This document shows positions 12,301 to 22,738 of a DNA stretch of 37,082 nucleotides, one piece after another. The position numbers were made by a program, and so were the translations under genes. The stretch is from positions 1,190,240 through 1,227,321 of the forward strand of contig NMRA01000053.1 of assembly GCA_002633005.1 (NCBI GenBank), read 5' to 3'. Position 1 is the first letter of the stretch. The number at the start of each line of letters is the position of its first letter. The notes under the pieces were generated by a model. That model was given only the letters and a program-made list of their open reading frames with translations. It made no database searches and was not told the DNA's origin. This DNA comes from Phoronis australis. Its lineage: Eukaryota; Phoronida; Phoronidae.

Positions 12301-15300
12301 ATACCCTTTCGTTAGACAACTCTTTGGTGCACTAACTTATTTTCTAATGTATTTTTATGCGCCCACATAGTTATATGTGGACGCATTATGCCGTCATCTC
12401 GGTCCCTCCGTCTGGCGTCCGCTGCTCTATCTCCAAAACCGTTTGACGTACGTTCATGAAATTTTGCACATATGATTCTATTGTGGATGGGACGGCATGA
12501 GCAAACTACTGGTGTGCCCCCTAGAGGCAATTTTAGTTTTTTACACTTACTTCTATATCTTCAAATGTCCTCAACGTATTTTCATAAAATTTAGAATACT
12601 GGCACCTATTAGTGAGGTGATGCTATCCTGCCGTTTTCGGATGGATTCGACGTAGTTTGCGCCACCTAGTGGCCATTTTTTGCCGAGTCTGTTTTTTGAC
12701 GTCCTCCCACCTATCAACCAAACCGCTATAAGGATGATTGTGGAAATTGGCATGTATGTTTTTATTATGAAGAGGATGGCTGACAATGATTTTCAGACGG
12801 TTTGACTACTGTGGCTCCTCCTAGTGGCATTTTTGTCTCTTTTTGTGCCCATGGCTGTATTTCCTAAACCGTTTGCAGGATCTTTACTAAAATCTGCACG
12901 CGCATTTATATGGTGTTGACAATGGATGACGACGACTTTCGGACGGATCTGACAACCGGTGTGCCCCCCTATGGGTAATTTATTTTTTTTACGTTTACCT
13001 CTGTACCTTCAAAGGTCCTCAACGTATTTTCATAAAATTTGAAATGCAGGCACCTATTAGTGAGATGAAGCTATCCTCCCATTTTCGGATGGATTTCACG
13101 TAGTTTTCGCCACCTAGTGGCCATTTTTACCGTTTTTAGTCTGTTTTTAGCGTCCACCCCTCTATCAACCAAACCGCACTAAAGACGAATGTGAAAATTG
13201 GCATGTATGTTCTTACTACGAAGCTGACGATGATTTTCCAATGATTTCGACTACTGTGGCGCCTCTTAGTGACAGTTTTGTTTTGTTTTGTGCTCATAGC
13301 TGTATCTCCTAAACTCACTGCAGGATTTTATTAAATTTAGTAACTGTATTTATATGAAGCTAACGACAGATGATGACGTCTTTCTGGTGGATCAAATGAA
13401 GGCTGTCTCCCAAAGTGGCAATTTCAATTTTTTCCTTTGTTTCTCTGAAGTTCCTTGACAGATTTTTATGAAATTTGGGAAATAGCTTTCTATTAAAGAA
13501 GCGATGGCATGGTCCCATTTTCAGATGGGTTGGACGTTTTTTCGCCCTGTGGTGGCTATTTTTATGAAACAAATAAACAACCCTGGAAGCACTCCATTTG
13601 CGGTGCATTCGTGGGCGCATTTTAACGCCCCGCGTTGCTTTGGTTTTACGTCTCTGTGGTTAATTATGGACACATTTTTATGCGCCCACATATTTATATG
13701 TGGACGCATTATGCCGTCATCTCCGTCCGTCCGTCCGGGCGGCGTCCCGCGTCAGGCGTCCGCTGCTCTATCTCCAAAACCCTTTGACATACGTTCATGA
13801 AAGTTGGCACATATGTTTCATTCATGAATGGGAAGGAATGTGCGAACTTTCGGACGGATCCGACTACCGGTGTGCCCCCTAGTTGCAATTTTAGTTTTTT
13901 ACGCTTACCTTTGTATCTTCAAAAGTCCTGAACGGATTTTCATGAAATTTGGTGTGTAGGCACCTTTTAGAAAGATGACGCTATCCTCCCGTTTTCAGAT
14001 GGATTCGACATAGTTTGCGCCACCTAGTGGCCATTTTTAGTGTTTTCGAGTCTGTTTTTGTGCGTCCACCCCTCTATCAACCAAACCGCTCAAAGGATGA
14101 TTGTGAAAATTGGCATGTATATGCTTACTATGTAGTGGACGGCTGACGATGATTTTCCGACGATTTAGACTACTGTGGCGCCTCCTAGTGGCAGTTTTGT
14201 TTTTTTTGCGCCTATGGCTGTATCTCCTAAACCTTTCGCAGGATCTTTACGAAATTGTGTAAGTATATTTATATGATTTTAACAACGGAAGATGACGTCT
14301 TTTGGACGGATCCGACTACCGGTGTGCCCCCTAGTGGCAATTTAATTTTTTACGCTTACCTTTGTATCTTCAAAAGTCCTGAATGGATTTTCATGAAATT
14401 TGGTATGTAGGCACCTATTAGTAAGATGACGCTATCCTCTCGATTTCGGATGGATTCGACCAAGTTTGCGACACCCAGTGGCCATTTTTACTGTTTTTGA
14501 GTCTGTTTTTTGGCGTCCACCCCTCTTTCAACCAAACCGCTCTAAGTATGATTGTGAAAATTGGCATGTATGTTTTTACTATGAAGAGGACGGTTGACGC
14601 TGAATTTCCCATGACTTTGATAACTGTGGTGCCTCCTAGTGGCAGTTTTTTTGCGCCCATGGGTGTATCTCCCAAACCGTTTGCAGGATCTTTACTAAAC
14701 TTAGCAACTGTATTTTTGTGATGTTGACAACGGACGGCGACGACTTTAGGATGATTCTGACTACCGGTATGCCTCTAGTGGCAATTTAAGTATTTTACAT
14801 TGACCTCTGTATTTTCATAGGTCTTCAGGTGTATACTTAGTGTTACTTCGTGACTATGAAGGAAAAGTTCCAAGTAGAAATTTGTTTCTGGCATTCTAAT
14901 GCTGTGCTAATCTTGTATGTTGATAAATTTGTTTTTAATTCTTTGTTTCTGTGGTGCTTTAAGCAACTGATGTATAGGATGTGCATGTATTATGAAGATC
15001 ACTCACATTTTGCCCCTAGCCTATTGAGGAGACAATGACCATCTGTCTTTCCATTTTGCAAAGTACAACATACTACATATACATGTGTGCCCTCTACTGG
15101 TCACTTTATGGTACCAATAAACAACCCTAGAAGGATACCGTATACGGTGCAATTGTGGCGCATTTCAACGCTCTGCGTTGCTCTTGTTAAGATTTAATAT
15201 CCAGGTTGGACTCTAAAGACCGGCCATTTATTAAACTCACGCAATGTCAACTTCCGCTTTGCTTATCGCAGTGAGCCTCGCTTTGGATTTTAATGTCCGC

Positions 15301-17753
15301 CGCATGAATTAGGTCTATTGGCAAGAGCATTGCTGACTTGCTATGTACCCCTAGAGGCTCCTTGAAGTTTATTGTATTGCTCTATTTAATGATATTTTTA
15401 AAATAGTTATCTTCCCTTGTATCTGCGCTGTACGCGATGCACACGGAGGTTGCAATTTCAACGCTTCGCGTTGCTCTTGTTTGGAAAGTCTTCAGTTCCG
15501 GACACCTAGTTAACATTTTGTGATATTTTTAAAAGAAGGCAGATATGAAGAACAGACAGATGTGACTTATTTGTACATTTCTGTGAAACATATTGTGTAA
15601 AAGGTTTCAAACTGAAAATACTTCCCGCCAAAACGGGCTTTCGTTGACAACTCCAGAAAAGTCCAAGGACACAGGTACTATATCAATTCACTACTACACC
15701 CACAAAAACAAATTGAGAAAAATGTGATGCTAAATATGTAGGGAATAATTGCTTTATCGGTATACTGAGTTTGTAATCATTAAATGCAACTCCTGTGTCG
15801 GCAGTAACAATCACTACGAAACCAAGGGGCATCAGTTGCTCCTAGGCGTTCACACCACCTATTCGCTTGCAGAATTTATTTTTATTTATTTATTTAAACT
15901 TCTTTAAAAGACAAGGTGTCCACTTCAGTGAATACGCTGATTTTCAAGTAGACCCAGTCGGAAATGATTACATGAAGTAAAATACAGTCAGTTACGTGTA
16001 TTAGTTAGATCGAAAAAATTAATAAATAAATAAATTACGTATTCAATCTGTTAATATGTAAAATTTGATGAATAAATCAGATGAATTAGAGTAAGAAAGT
16101 GATGAGCTGAGGCCTGCAGTCCCGAACAATGCACAAAGTCCCTGTTTGAAGACGTGCACATTGGGCGCGTTCGCGACGGGAGTCCCCAGCCCGTTGTAAG
16201 CGGCAGCATCTCTGTAGGCAAAAGTTCTTTTGCCACAGTTGTTTTTAGGTTTATCTGGTACCAGGCAGCCAGAAGCGCTTTCTCTAGTATTGTAATTGTG
16301 AGAATCTCTGACTGCCTTGAATTTAGTCGTAAGGTAATTGGGTGTGAGGCTATGTGTGGCTTTGTACACCATAAAGTTTAAATGAAAGGCACGCCTGCTA
16401 ACCAGGCTGCACCAACCAAGTTTATCGAGGTCAGCAATAGCAATGTCATAATAAAATGAAATTAAAACACCTTCTCATTTGAAATGGGCTTTTCTCAAAT
16501 AAATGAGCTTCGAAAAAAGGACTTAAATTGAATACTTAATAATAGATTAATAATCTAATGTCCGAATATTTTGTTTCTTTTGATAGTTACTAGCAGGCTA
16601 AAACCAAATATTTTTCTTTTGGCAAACTCCTTTGTGACAAGTGGTTTCCTGCAAAATCTTGTATAGGTGAGACAGCTGAGTTTTAGAGATTCACTTTTGT
16701 GTTTCTGGAGGGCACTTTCCAGATAACGAATTCGATGCTCAGTGTGACACACGCACAGTACGACTGTTCAGTTTGAATCAATGTGGGCCGGTACTTGGAA
16801 TTTCAACATCACATGGGCGAGATGTTTAGCAAGACCTATTTAGAGTGTATTTTATCTGACATATGCGCCATCTAGTGCACTGAATCGTATGGAATTCGTT
16901 TTCGAATGACCTGAAATGATTGAGGTAGTTTAATTTTTTGGGGGCCTTCTGGTGTTTTTGTCTAGCATTCGCAGGGTGCAACTCTTGTGGTCTTGAGTCT
17001 TGCGGTGATAAGTGTTTTACGATCATTCATTTTAATTCAGTTTTGAAAAAACTCCTCAACATGTGTTGTAATCTATCTCGCATTTTTTAGTGTTCTATGG
17101 GTGATAATCCATATTAGTTTCTGGTGCACCTAACAATGAGTGTATATTATGTATAAGCTATTTACTGATCAGTGGCTTGTCCTGGATCACATGAAATTAT
17201 TTGTGTGTGTGTTGCCTCGGCTACTTTGATGCAGGTAATTTTAGAGATTTGTTTTCGGGTTTCTGGCCGGCACTTTTCAACGTGCAATTTTTTCTCTGTC
17301 TTGGTCATTCAGTTCCCAGTTTGCGAAGGAATGTTCATTAAAAATCCGTTTTGGTCATTACCTCGAATATATGATCTCATGTATAGCTCAATTTCGGTTC
17401 CTCTTATAGTGTCCCCAGGGGACTCACACAGAGTGCAGACATTGACAGAGACCCATTTATGAACATACAGTACTGGGGTGTAATCTGTACTCCTGTGATT
17501 AAATGTCTAGGCTAAGTACTCTGGACTGCCGGTCTGTTAGTTCTTTACTACTGTACGTTAAACTGGATATCGACGTGTTTCGTTGGTAGGTTGTGAACGC
17601 TCAGATGGACGGCACATGGAGTACGGCCAGACGTACATGTACCACGTAGAGGATAGCGGCAAGAGTTACAAGTGCACGTGCGTTAACGGTCGAGATCCAA
17701 GAGTATTGGATGATGCTCCTCATTCACACATTAAGTGTGAGCCTGTTGAGTAG
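3267..17753 (+). CDS. Gene A: secreted cysteine-rich protein, four exons, 175 aa
   Basis: Spliced model: exons 3267-3349, 5593-5699, 6713-6886 and 17590-17753, all with AG/GT borders and one continuous frame ending in TAG. The product is 175 residues: a signal-peptide leader (1-28), a four-Cys segment (about 29-63), a first long module (65-121) and a second long module (123-175). The mature part has 12 cysteines, an even number that fits a disulfide-bonded extracellular protein. Both long modules share Cys1, aromatic 11, aromatic 15, an aromatic before Cys-x-Cys and a distal Cys, with spacing like fibronectin type I fingers but a longer last loop. The same exon order and phases (2, 1, 1) recur in gene B, which is the best evidence that this is a real gene. 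I do not recognise a named orthologue. Intron 3 is 10.7 kb and filled with repeats. The role is unknown beyond secretion. Confidence 0.8.
3350..5592. other. Gene A intron 1
   Basis: 2,243 nt between leader and exon 2. It contains a poly-C tract near 3605-3617 and, near 4055-4088, a degenerate copy of the tandem-repeat element right end (AACGCTTCTCGTTGCTCTTG). A doubled AATATCTCACGTAAT word lies near 4787-4812. No further exon was recognised. Confidence 0.6.
5593..5699 (+). CDS. Gene A exon 2: four-Cys segment
   Basis: Acceptor TTTCTGCAG, donor A|GTAAGT, phases 2 to 1, 107 nt. It encodes Arg then 35 residues with Cys at relative positions 1, 15, 26 and 33, containing TWFKDC and CVTAINNCPT. 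The Trp-Phe-Lys-x-Cys and Cys-Val-Thr-Ala-Ile motifs are kept in all four copies in the window, while the residues between them vary. No known domain was recognised. Confidence 0.85.
5700..6712. other. Gene A intron 2
   Basis: 1,013 nt with no coding pattern. Nothing corresponding to the candidate short-isoform exon of gene B was found here. Confidence 0.6.
6713..6886 (+). CDS. Gene A exon 3: first FN1-like module
   Basis: Acceptor TTCAATAG, donor G|GTATGC, phase 1 on both sides, 174 nt, 57 full codons. Cys at module positions 1, 26, 28 and 54; His9, Trp11, Glu13, Trp15 and Phe24 precede Asp-Cys-x-Cys. The Trp-x10-Cys-x-Cys spacing and the phase 1-1 exon are features of fibronectin type I modules, but the loop before the last Cys is much longer (25 residues). 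It ends Phe-Arg-Arg; the other copies end Lys-Arg-Arg. Confidence 0.85.
10042..10355. repeat. 314-bp direct repeat, copy 1 (copy 2 at 11113-11426)
   Basis: Identical by eye to 11113-11426 except one base (10205 A against 11276 T). Other monomers in the array are far more diverged. Copy 2 starts exactly at the right edge of the N gap. Copy 1 is followed by an element left end at 10356, copy 2 by other sequence. Confidence 0.85.
10401..10444. repeat. (GTCC)11 microsatellite
   Basis: Eleven GTCC units directly follow a left-end hairpin of the tandem-repeat element. Shorter TCCG tracts sit at the same place in the copies near 11585 and 13724, so the tract is an expansion of an element-internal sequence. 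Confidence 0.9.
10892..11112. other. Assembly gap (221 N)
   Basis: A run of N inside the tandem-repeat array. Its flanks are array monomers, so the true length and copy number here are unknown. Confidence 0.98.
15196..15877. other. Gene A intron 3, after the tandem array
   Basis: Contains another isolated right-end copy (AACGCTTCGCGTTGCTCTTG near 15461-15480). No exon was seen. Confidence 0.5.
15878..16455 (-). mobile_element. LINE 3' end, truncated
   Basis: On the minus strand, an open frame from about 16455 to the stop at 16043 encodes the C-terminal region of a non-LTR retrotransposon ORF2. It contains LVSRRAFHLNFMVYKATHS, NYNTRES and KRTFAYRDAAAYNGL, which follow the usual RR-x2-H, M-YK and R-F-YR-A--WN order of such termini. 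A short 3' region with A/T-rich TAAA-type tails (16018-16035, 15878-15895) follows. The copy is 5'-truncated, with no reverse transcriptase core, and lies in gene A intron 3. Confidence 0.75.
16456..17589. other. Gene A intron 3, last part
   Basis: Unique-looking AT-rich sequence with one stray GCGCCATCTAGTG core near 16864. No exon was seen before the exon 4 acceptor. Confidence 0.5.
17590..17753 (+). CDS. Gene A exon 4: second FN1-like module and stop
   Basis: Acceptor TTGGTAG, phase 1, 53 codons after the split Gly, then TAG at 17751-17753. Cys at module positions 1, 28, 30 and 50; Tyr11 and Tyr15 are conserved, with a two-residue insertion before Tyr26 compared with gene B. It ends APHSHIKCEPVE. 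Unlike the gene B copies it has no AG|GTAAC donor at the stop, and a poly(A) signal follows 165 nt later, so it is a true terminal exon. A TACATGTA palindrome lies inside the coding sequence at about 17633. Confidence 0.85.
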
Positions 17754-17917
17754 TGCAAAACTAAGTAAATTCGATTTTCGCATTTAAATGGAGAGAAATA
17801 TTTATAATAATGATGCTGTAACTGAGAAATATTGAGTTTTTCTGTCATTTTAAATTTGCTAAATCGCCTTCTAATCTCAATGGCAATATCAAAATTGTCA
17901 TTTTAGTGCGCTCACAC

Positions 17918-17923
17918 AATAAA
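17918..17923 (+). terminator. Poly(A) signal of gene A
   Basis: AATAAA lies 165 nt after the gene A stop codon and just before a short ATATAC microsatellite. It is the first canonical hexamer after exon 4, giving a short 3' UTR. Confidence 0.6.
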
Positions 17924-18419
17924 CATATACATATACATATACAAAATTGATTAAACACACGAGACTTTTCGTTATTTACAGTCTTTATTCCGTTTCGTTC
18001 ATATGCTCGGAATAAAACTCTTCACTCAACGCAACATTGATGAAGTAACTGACCAAGAGACATGATTAAAATGTACACGATATTTCGAAACATAATTGTT
18101 TCATTCTCAAATGGAAATAACAGGACGCAGTAATTTCACCACAGAGCATAAGCTGGAGACATGCTCAGTGGGACACAGCATACAATAACGATGAACTTTT
18201 TTCCTGTAATGAAAATAAATTCCTTTGAAAAACTAAAATTATGCTTGATGTACATGTAGTACTCACGGCAATTTAATGGAAATATGCTGTGTTGTTGCTC
18301 AGTTTTGATACGAAAGTAACACAGTAATGATACAAAATGTAATTAATTCATTGCACCACTCTTATTTTGTAACCTTTTTCATGTTTTATGTGTAGAAAGT
18401 TCATTACTGTTCGACACAC

Positions 18420-18885
18420 AACGATGCGTTCCCGATCGCATAAACAAACACAATTTTGCGTTCTCGATCGCTTATCGTTGCGTTCTCGATCGTATCTTTC
18501 AGCAGAAAAGCGTAGAAAAATCAGAGATCCTGACAAAACTACAAAAAACAAGCGTTGCGTTATGTTTTCACGCGTCATTTCTTCATAACTTCATGGTAAA
18601 TTCATTGATTTAGTACCAAAAATAACGGCAATTTACCAAAAATGACATACAAATTACCTTGGGCTTAAGCGATGCCTCTGTCAATGTAGCTTTTTCCCTA
18701 TAATTGAAAGAGACTAGCCTAAACCTCTACCTGCCCTTCCTCAATGTGTTACGCCTTGAACTCATGTCTCTGTTTTCACATTGGAAGTAAAAACAACTAA
18801 AATTCATCAAATTTACTCACCTTGCTCGGCTTTGCTTCTCGCGCCAAATTTCGTTCTCGATCGCCTTCCGGTCGTTCTCGATCGC
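18420..18885. repeat. Clustered GTTCTCGATCG motif
   Basis: GTTCTCGATCG or a one-base variant occurs five times, near 18428, 18461, 18482, 18851 and 18871. Its palindromic half CGATCG is otherwise rare in this AT-rich DNA. Confidence 0.6.
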
Positions 18886-19302
18886 GGGTTGGCCGGGGTG
18901 TACTACACCACCACTAATTTCACTCGTAATTTGGTACTAAGAGACCTACTTGTTTATGGTCCACAGCGTTTGCGCGCGAAACCTACTTCTTTTTGTACTA
19001 TTTATTACACTTTTTTACATTTTGTGCAATCAGTTCGTAACAACTTTGTTGTATTTAAAATAGTCTTCAATTGCCCAAAAGACCAAATCCATTATTTTTT
19101 ATTGGCATTAATGACGCGATTGCTTTGGAAATCGTCTTAAGGTTTGACAGCGAGAGAATTATGAGTTTCTGAGTGATTCACTAAGGCTTCGATTAAAATT
19201 CACATCTTGCCTGCACACATTTCAATCTTGTTTCCGCCGTATAATGTTAATTACCGAGGTCAATTAATAAACTAAACATTTCCCTACACTCTTGCTGTTT
19301 TA

Positions 19303-19392
19303 TTTTTTATGCGGCAACCAAGGGGAGAGGGGGGGGGGGGGGGGGGGGNGGTGGGGTGGCGGGGCCCCTGGGCCCCCTCAATCCGCCTATGA
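19303..19392. repeat. G-run and transposon end fragment
   Basis: About 20 consecutive G (19329-19348) with one ambiguous base at 19349, followed by CCCCCTCAATCCGCCTATGA, whose reverse complement resembles the ends of the 1757 and 20845 elements. It is probably a fragment of the same family. The homopolymer is prone to sequencing error. Confidence 0.45.
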
Positions 19393-19740
19393 CCATCATT
19401 GTTGAGACTATAGTGCTAGATACATGTATTACCATTCCACTTCATTAGCCCAGATCTACACCAATACAAAGGGCGAGTTAAATAGGCGTCAAAGTTGTCT
19501 GTTGTTGAGGAAATCTGAGCAGTGTAAGTGAGAAATTCTTCACATGGTCAAGGTTTAAGAAAAGCCACGACAGTGCAAAAAGCGAGTCAACAGCTGGCAG
19601 GCTCCAAAGTCAAGGAAATGACATTCGCAACCTTCACACACGACGGCGTTCTCTCGTTCAGTGACTTAACCAGACGTACGGTTGCGCGCATGCTCTGTTG
19701 TTCATTGCCAAGCAGTCTTTTGTCTGGTATGACAACGCAG

Positions 19741-20718
19741 ACCGCTCATCCAAAACCTTTAAGGCAAACAGATGGCGCTTCTCATCAATCACGTGTCATT
19801 TTATCGCTCAAATAAGACTGTCTGCCAGAGAATCTTAACCAAGTACATTGACCTAGATTCTGATGTTGCTGACTGTAGCCACAGGTCACGAGCGAGAGCT
19901 CATGAACCAGACAGTGTATGTCCTGATGAGTGGCGAATTTGTGTGGAAAAGAAATCTGTGTGTCCGACATTCCATGTTTAAAACCCCATTTGTAATAACT
20001 ATTTATAACATATAATTAAGATGAAAGCGTTAATAATCTACGCTGTTGTGGTTGCTCGGCCTAAACGCTGGGGGTAAAATATATATTCAATGAACGTGAC
20101 CATGGCCGGTGAGACTACTAAACCGGGCCCGGCCACTTTTCCGCCCGGCGAGATTTTGCCGGCAACTCAACAACCATAATTTTAATTAGGTTGGAATATA
20201 TAAACCACTATATTTTTTAAATTATGCTGGAATTATACATGGTGATATACATGTTAGGTTTTATTCCCTTGCGATTTTTTCTTTTTCGTTCAGTGTCTCG
20301 TTAGCCAGCAACACTGAGCCCAGCAGACTGGACTGGCCGTGGCACGGCACGGCAGCTGATGATGGTTCACCAAGTAGAAATGTCTGTAATATTTTATGTT
20401 CTATCAACACTAAGGCAAAAGAGAGTGGTTTCAACTTATATAGTATCTATTTAACGAACTGAACCATGCACTATGAACATGTTGGTGGCCATGATTAATA
20501 ACAGCTGACGGTATAAACAAAGAGTAAAGCACTGAGCTCATCATGTCACGTTGTCACAACGGCGATGTGACGTCAGCAGCTGTGGAATGTAGGTCAAGGT
20601 GCTGGGTCAAGATTCAGTTCATACAAGAATGTCACATGACAGTAAGCAGCGCTGCCTGTTAGTGAAGCATCATTGCATCCAGCGCCATCTGTTTGCCGTA
20701 AAGGTTTTGGATGAGCGG
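19741..20718. repeat. Inverted repeat pair, ~39 bp, about 1 kb apart
   Basis: The left arm near 19741-19780 and the right arm near 20677-20718 are reverse complements over about 39 bp with one mismatch; both contain GCTCATCCAAAACCTTTA and GGCAAACAGATGGCGCT. The sequence between has no recognised gene. They may be the ends of a DNA transposon or an inverted duplication. No target-site duplication is obvious. Confidence 0.6.
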
Positions 20719-20844
20719 GTACCTTTTACAACAGGCAGGCCAATTATCTACCGGTTTATTACAGACCACGTGTGAACACAATCAAACCCAAAGCGGTACG
20801 TTCGGAAAGAACAGATTGTCGTACAGGAAGTTCGGTTGTAATCG

Positions 20845-21335
20845 TAGGCGGATTTCATAGGGGGGACAAGGGGGCCCGACCTCCCCCTTTGGCTGCCGCC
20901 AAAAATAAAACAGTAAAAAAGCAAGAGCGTGGGGAAATATTTGTAACGACGAAGTGGCCGAAACAAGCTGGTGTAGAAAGCGTCTTTCCGTTTTTTTTAA
21001 TCGTGCGATTGAATTTCAGCAAGGAGGTCCACATTCTCGGCAGTCCAAGCCCTCCTTCATTTCAGACTGGGTGCGCGCATGCAGTCGTGCTTTACGCGGT
21101 TGCCCGAGACAACTTGAAGGTGATGGGCCCACCCTTATGGTATCCTAGATCCACCACTGGTAGTTAGGCGATTTTGGCCAGTGGCGAATTTACAATGCAT
21201 AGTCCTGAACAAACACCGTTTACCGTTTTTTTAGTCAACAGGTCCGCAATCCCCAAAATTCGAGACTCCTGCATCCCCACGTTTTAGGCTGGGCGGGCGC
21301 GTCCCCCCTAACTCCAAATCCTGGATCCGCCCCTG
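20845..21335. mobile_element. Short non-autonomous DNA transposon with imperfect TIRs
   Basis: The left end AGGCGGATTTCATAGGGGGG pairs with a right end whose reverse complement begins GGGGCGGATCCAGGATTTGG and then GGGGGGAC. Length is about 490 bp with no transposase. The GGCGGATCCAGGATT-type end is common in invertebrate DNA transposons. No clear target-site duplication was found. Confidence 0.55.
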
Positions 21336-22576
21336 TTGGCAATTCAAAAACCAAACGTGATCAGCATTTGACAAGAGATTCAGAAACGCTATTGGTTTAT
21401 TGGTTTATGTTCAAATATGTTATAGCTTAACTTTTATTTTAAACAGCACAGCCCAGGCTAGATACGATCTTATTGGAGATTAGAGCAATTATAGAACACA
21501 AGAGAACTGGCTCTCCAACCAAAAATGCCAGAATAGAGTTAATCAGTCGTGTAAGATATTGGCTACAGGGGGTCATCTTCCCAACTTGTTGTTGAGCTAT
21601 AGAATCGAACAAGTTGGGATCAACGGGAAAACACCATAATGTGTAGTACACTAAAACACGAAATCTTCACCCAACCTAGCGGGCGCCTATTTCTAATGAA
21701 ATTGGACCAAGTACACGGCTCAAAAAACTATTGAGTGTGATTCATAGTTCGATTGTTCACTACAAGGTGTCTACAAAGTAGCCAGGCGGCTTGAACACAT
21801 ATAGACACCCCACCATCGCAGATATGGTGACTGACATTTGCTCAACGCAAGATTTGTTGACATCATCGCTTTGTGTCCTCGTCTTCCTCACAGGCTAAAG
21901 CGACACCTCTCGGTCTGTTGCATTGGACACAGCACAAGGCCTTTCAAATCGGATTTGGACAAAGACTGTTTGAAACGATAAAAAATCGAAATGAAATCGG
22001 GTGACACACGCATTTAAATCATGTTTAAGCCTATTATCACACGGGAGTCCCGGCATATTCACAGGACTGGGAGTCTTAGATTTGCTCCAATGATCAAGCT
22101 CGCACATCTGCAGATGAGAAACACCAGCCGCCCCAACAAGATCATTCATTGTTTTAATAATTAGTGCTTGACGGGTTACTAACCGATTAATAACGGTAGA
22201 TAAAGGCCAATTATGGGCTTCAGTCCTGCCGTAGAAGTTGACTACGGTCTCCGGGCGACCTACTTGGCGCACGCCTGTTATTTGATACGGTACGATATGC
22301 ACAAAATCGAAAGAAATGGAGTTAGTGCCCAAGACATTCAGCAAATATTTGGATGTGTATAAACACACCATTTTATCCTTCAGAAACTAGAGTAACCACG
22401 ACCTGAAAGGCTAATCTCAGTACGTCCGTGGGTCGTGACTGGCGGATCACTTGTTTCGGAAGTGACTTGATCGCAGCGCCACCCATTGTAGTTTCGTAAA
22501 GTTCTGACTCCATTCACGTTGCAAACTTTTAATCTCCCTGTACTCTAGCAAAAGTTCAGACATACACTGTACTTAG
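21336..22576. other. Upstream region of gene B
   Basis: Non-coding as far as I can tell. A 158-codon minus-strand open frame (21895-22371) has no recognised motif and is within what chance allows. Confidence 0.4.
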
Positions 22577-22584
22577 TATAAAAG
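22577..22584 (+). promoter_or_regulatory. TATA box of gene B
   Basis: TATAAAAG lies 61 nt before the first leader ATG of gene B, so transcription would start near 22605-22612 with a 5' UTR of about 30 nt. This is inferred from the consensus and position only. Confidence 0.6.
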
Positions 22585-22637
22585 ACCTATTTAGCTTAAA
22601 GCGTATGACTGAATAAATTAGTCGTCATTCGCTGTGG

Positions 22638-22738
22638 ATGATGTGGTCTTCCGCCGTCCTCTGCTTCGTTTCGATGTTCGTCTCGTTAGCTCTGCACGTG
22701 AAAAGTGTAGAGCAGCGTAAGCCCTATCACCTAAAAAG
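22638..22738 (+). CDS. Gene B exon 1: signal-peptide leader
   Basis: Two adjacent ATGs (22638, 22641); the second gives the Met-Trp-Ser start shared with gene A. The hydrophobic core AVLCFVSMFVSLAL is followed by a short basic stretch ending HLK plus the split Arg. Donor AG|GTAAGA in phase 2 is identical to that of the gene A leader. A TATA box lies 61 nt upstream of the first ATG. Confidence 0.8.

Larger units (their letters stand above)
8331..14337 (-). promoter_or_regulatory. Array of CTCF-consensus-like motifs within the tandem repeat
   Basis: Read on the minus strand, the monomer cores match the vertebrate CTCF core CCASYAGRKGGCRS. Perfect 14/14 matches are at 8331-8344, 9451-9464, 10584-10597, 10729-10742, 11738-11751, 12659-12672, 14017-14030 and 14324-14337. 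At least six more differ at one base (for example near 8111, 9601, 9752, 10335, 13108 and 14178). All point the same way and neighbours are about 145-155 bp apart. Binding is not shown; only motif identity is. Confidence 0.5.
7885..15195. repeat. Array of ~150-bp tandem repeats, probable nested Helentron/HINE-type elements
   Basis: The stretch is built from diverged copies of a monomer of about 145-155 bp. Each has a CTAGTGGC-like core, a T-rich run, a tATCTCcaAAacc segment, a GGATTTTcATgAAATTTgGcA segment and TTTTCgGAcGGATtcGACTAC before the next core. Left ends begin ATGCGCCCACATATTTATAT, with a perfect short hairpin, at about 10356, 12356 and 13680, each preceded by TTTTT and followed by a TCCG-rich tract. 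Right ends ending AACGCTCCGCGTTGCTCTTG recur near 9350, 13650 and 15190. A tandem ~150-bp core between hairpin ends, in T-rich targets, is typical of Helentron-derived HINE/pearl elements; the assignment is inferred. It lies wholly in gene A intron 3. Confidence 0.75.

Noticed and set aside
8000-14800. Regularly spaced repeats as a CRISPR-like array
   Set aside because: The whole ~150-bp monomer is repeated and diverged, there are no unique spacers, and the setting is a eukaryotic intron.
16860-16880. Isolated GCGCCATCTAGTG core as a further CTCF site
   Set aside because: The core is followed by CACTGA rather than GG, so it misses key positions and stands alone.
20772-21167. 131-codon plus-strand frame
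   Set aside because: It lies mostly within the transposon-like element at 20845-21335 and has no transposase features.
21895-22371. Minus-strand open frame of 158 codons
   Set aside because: Longest open frame in the window, but in about 37 kb on both strands roughly one of this length is expected by chance. It shows no recognisable motif or paralogue.
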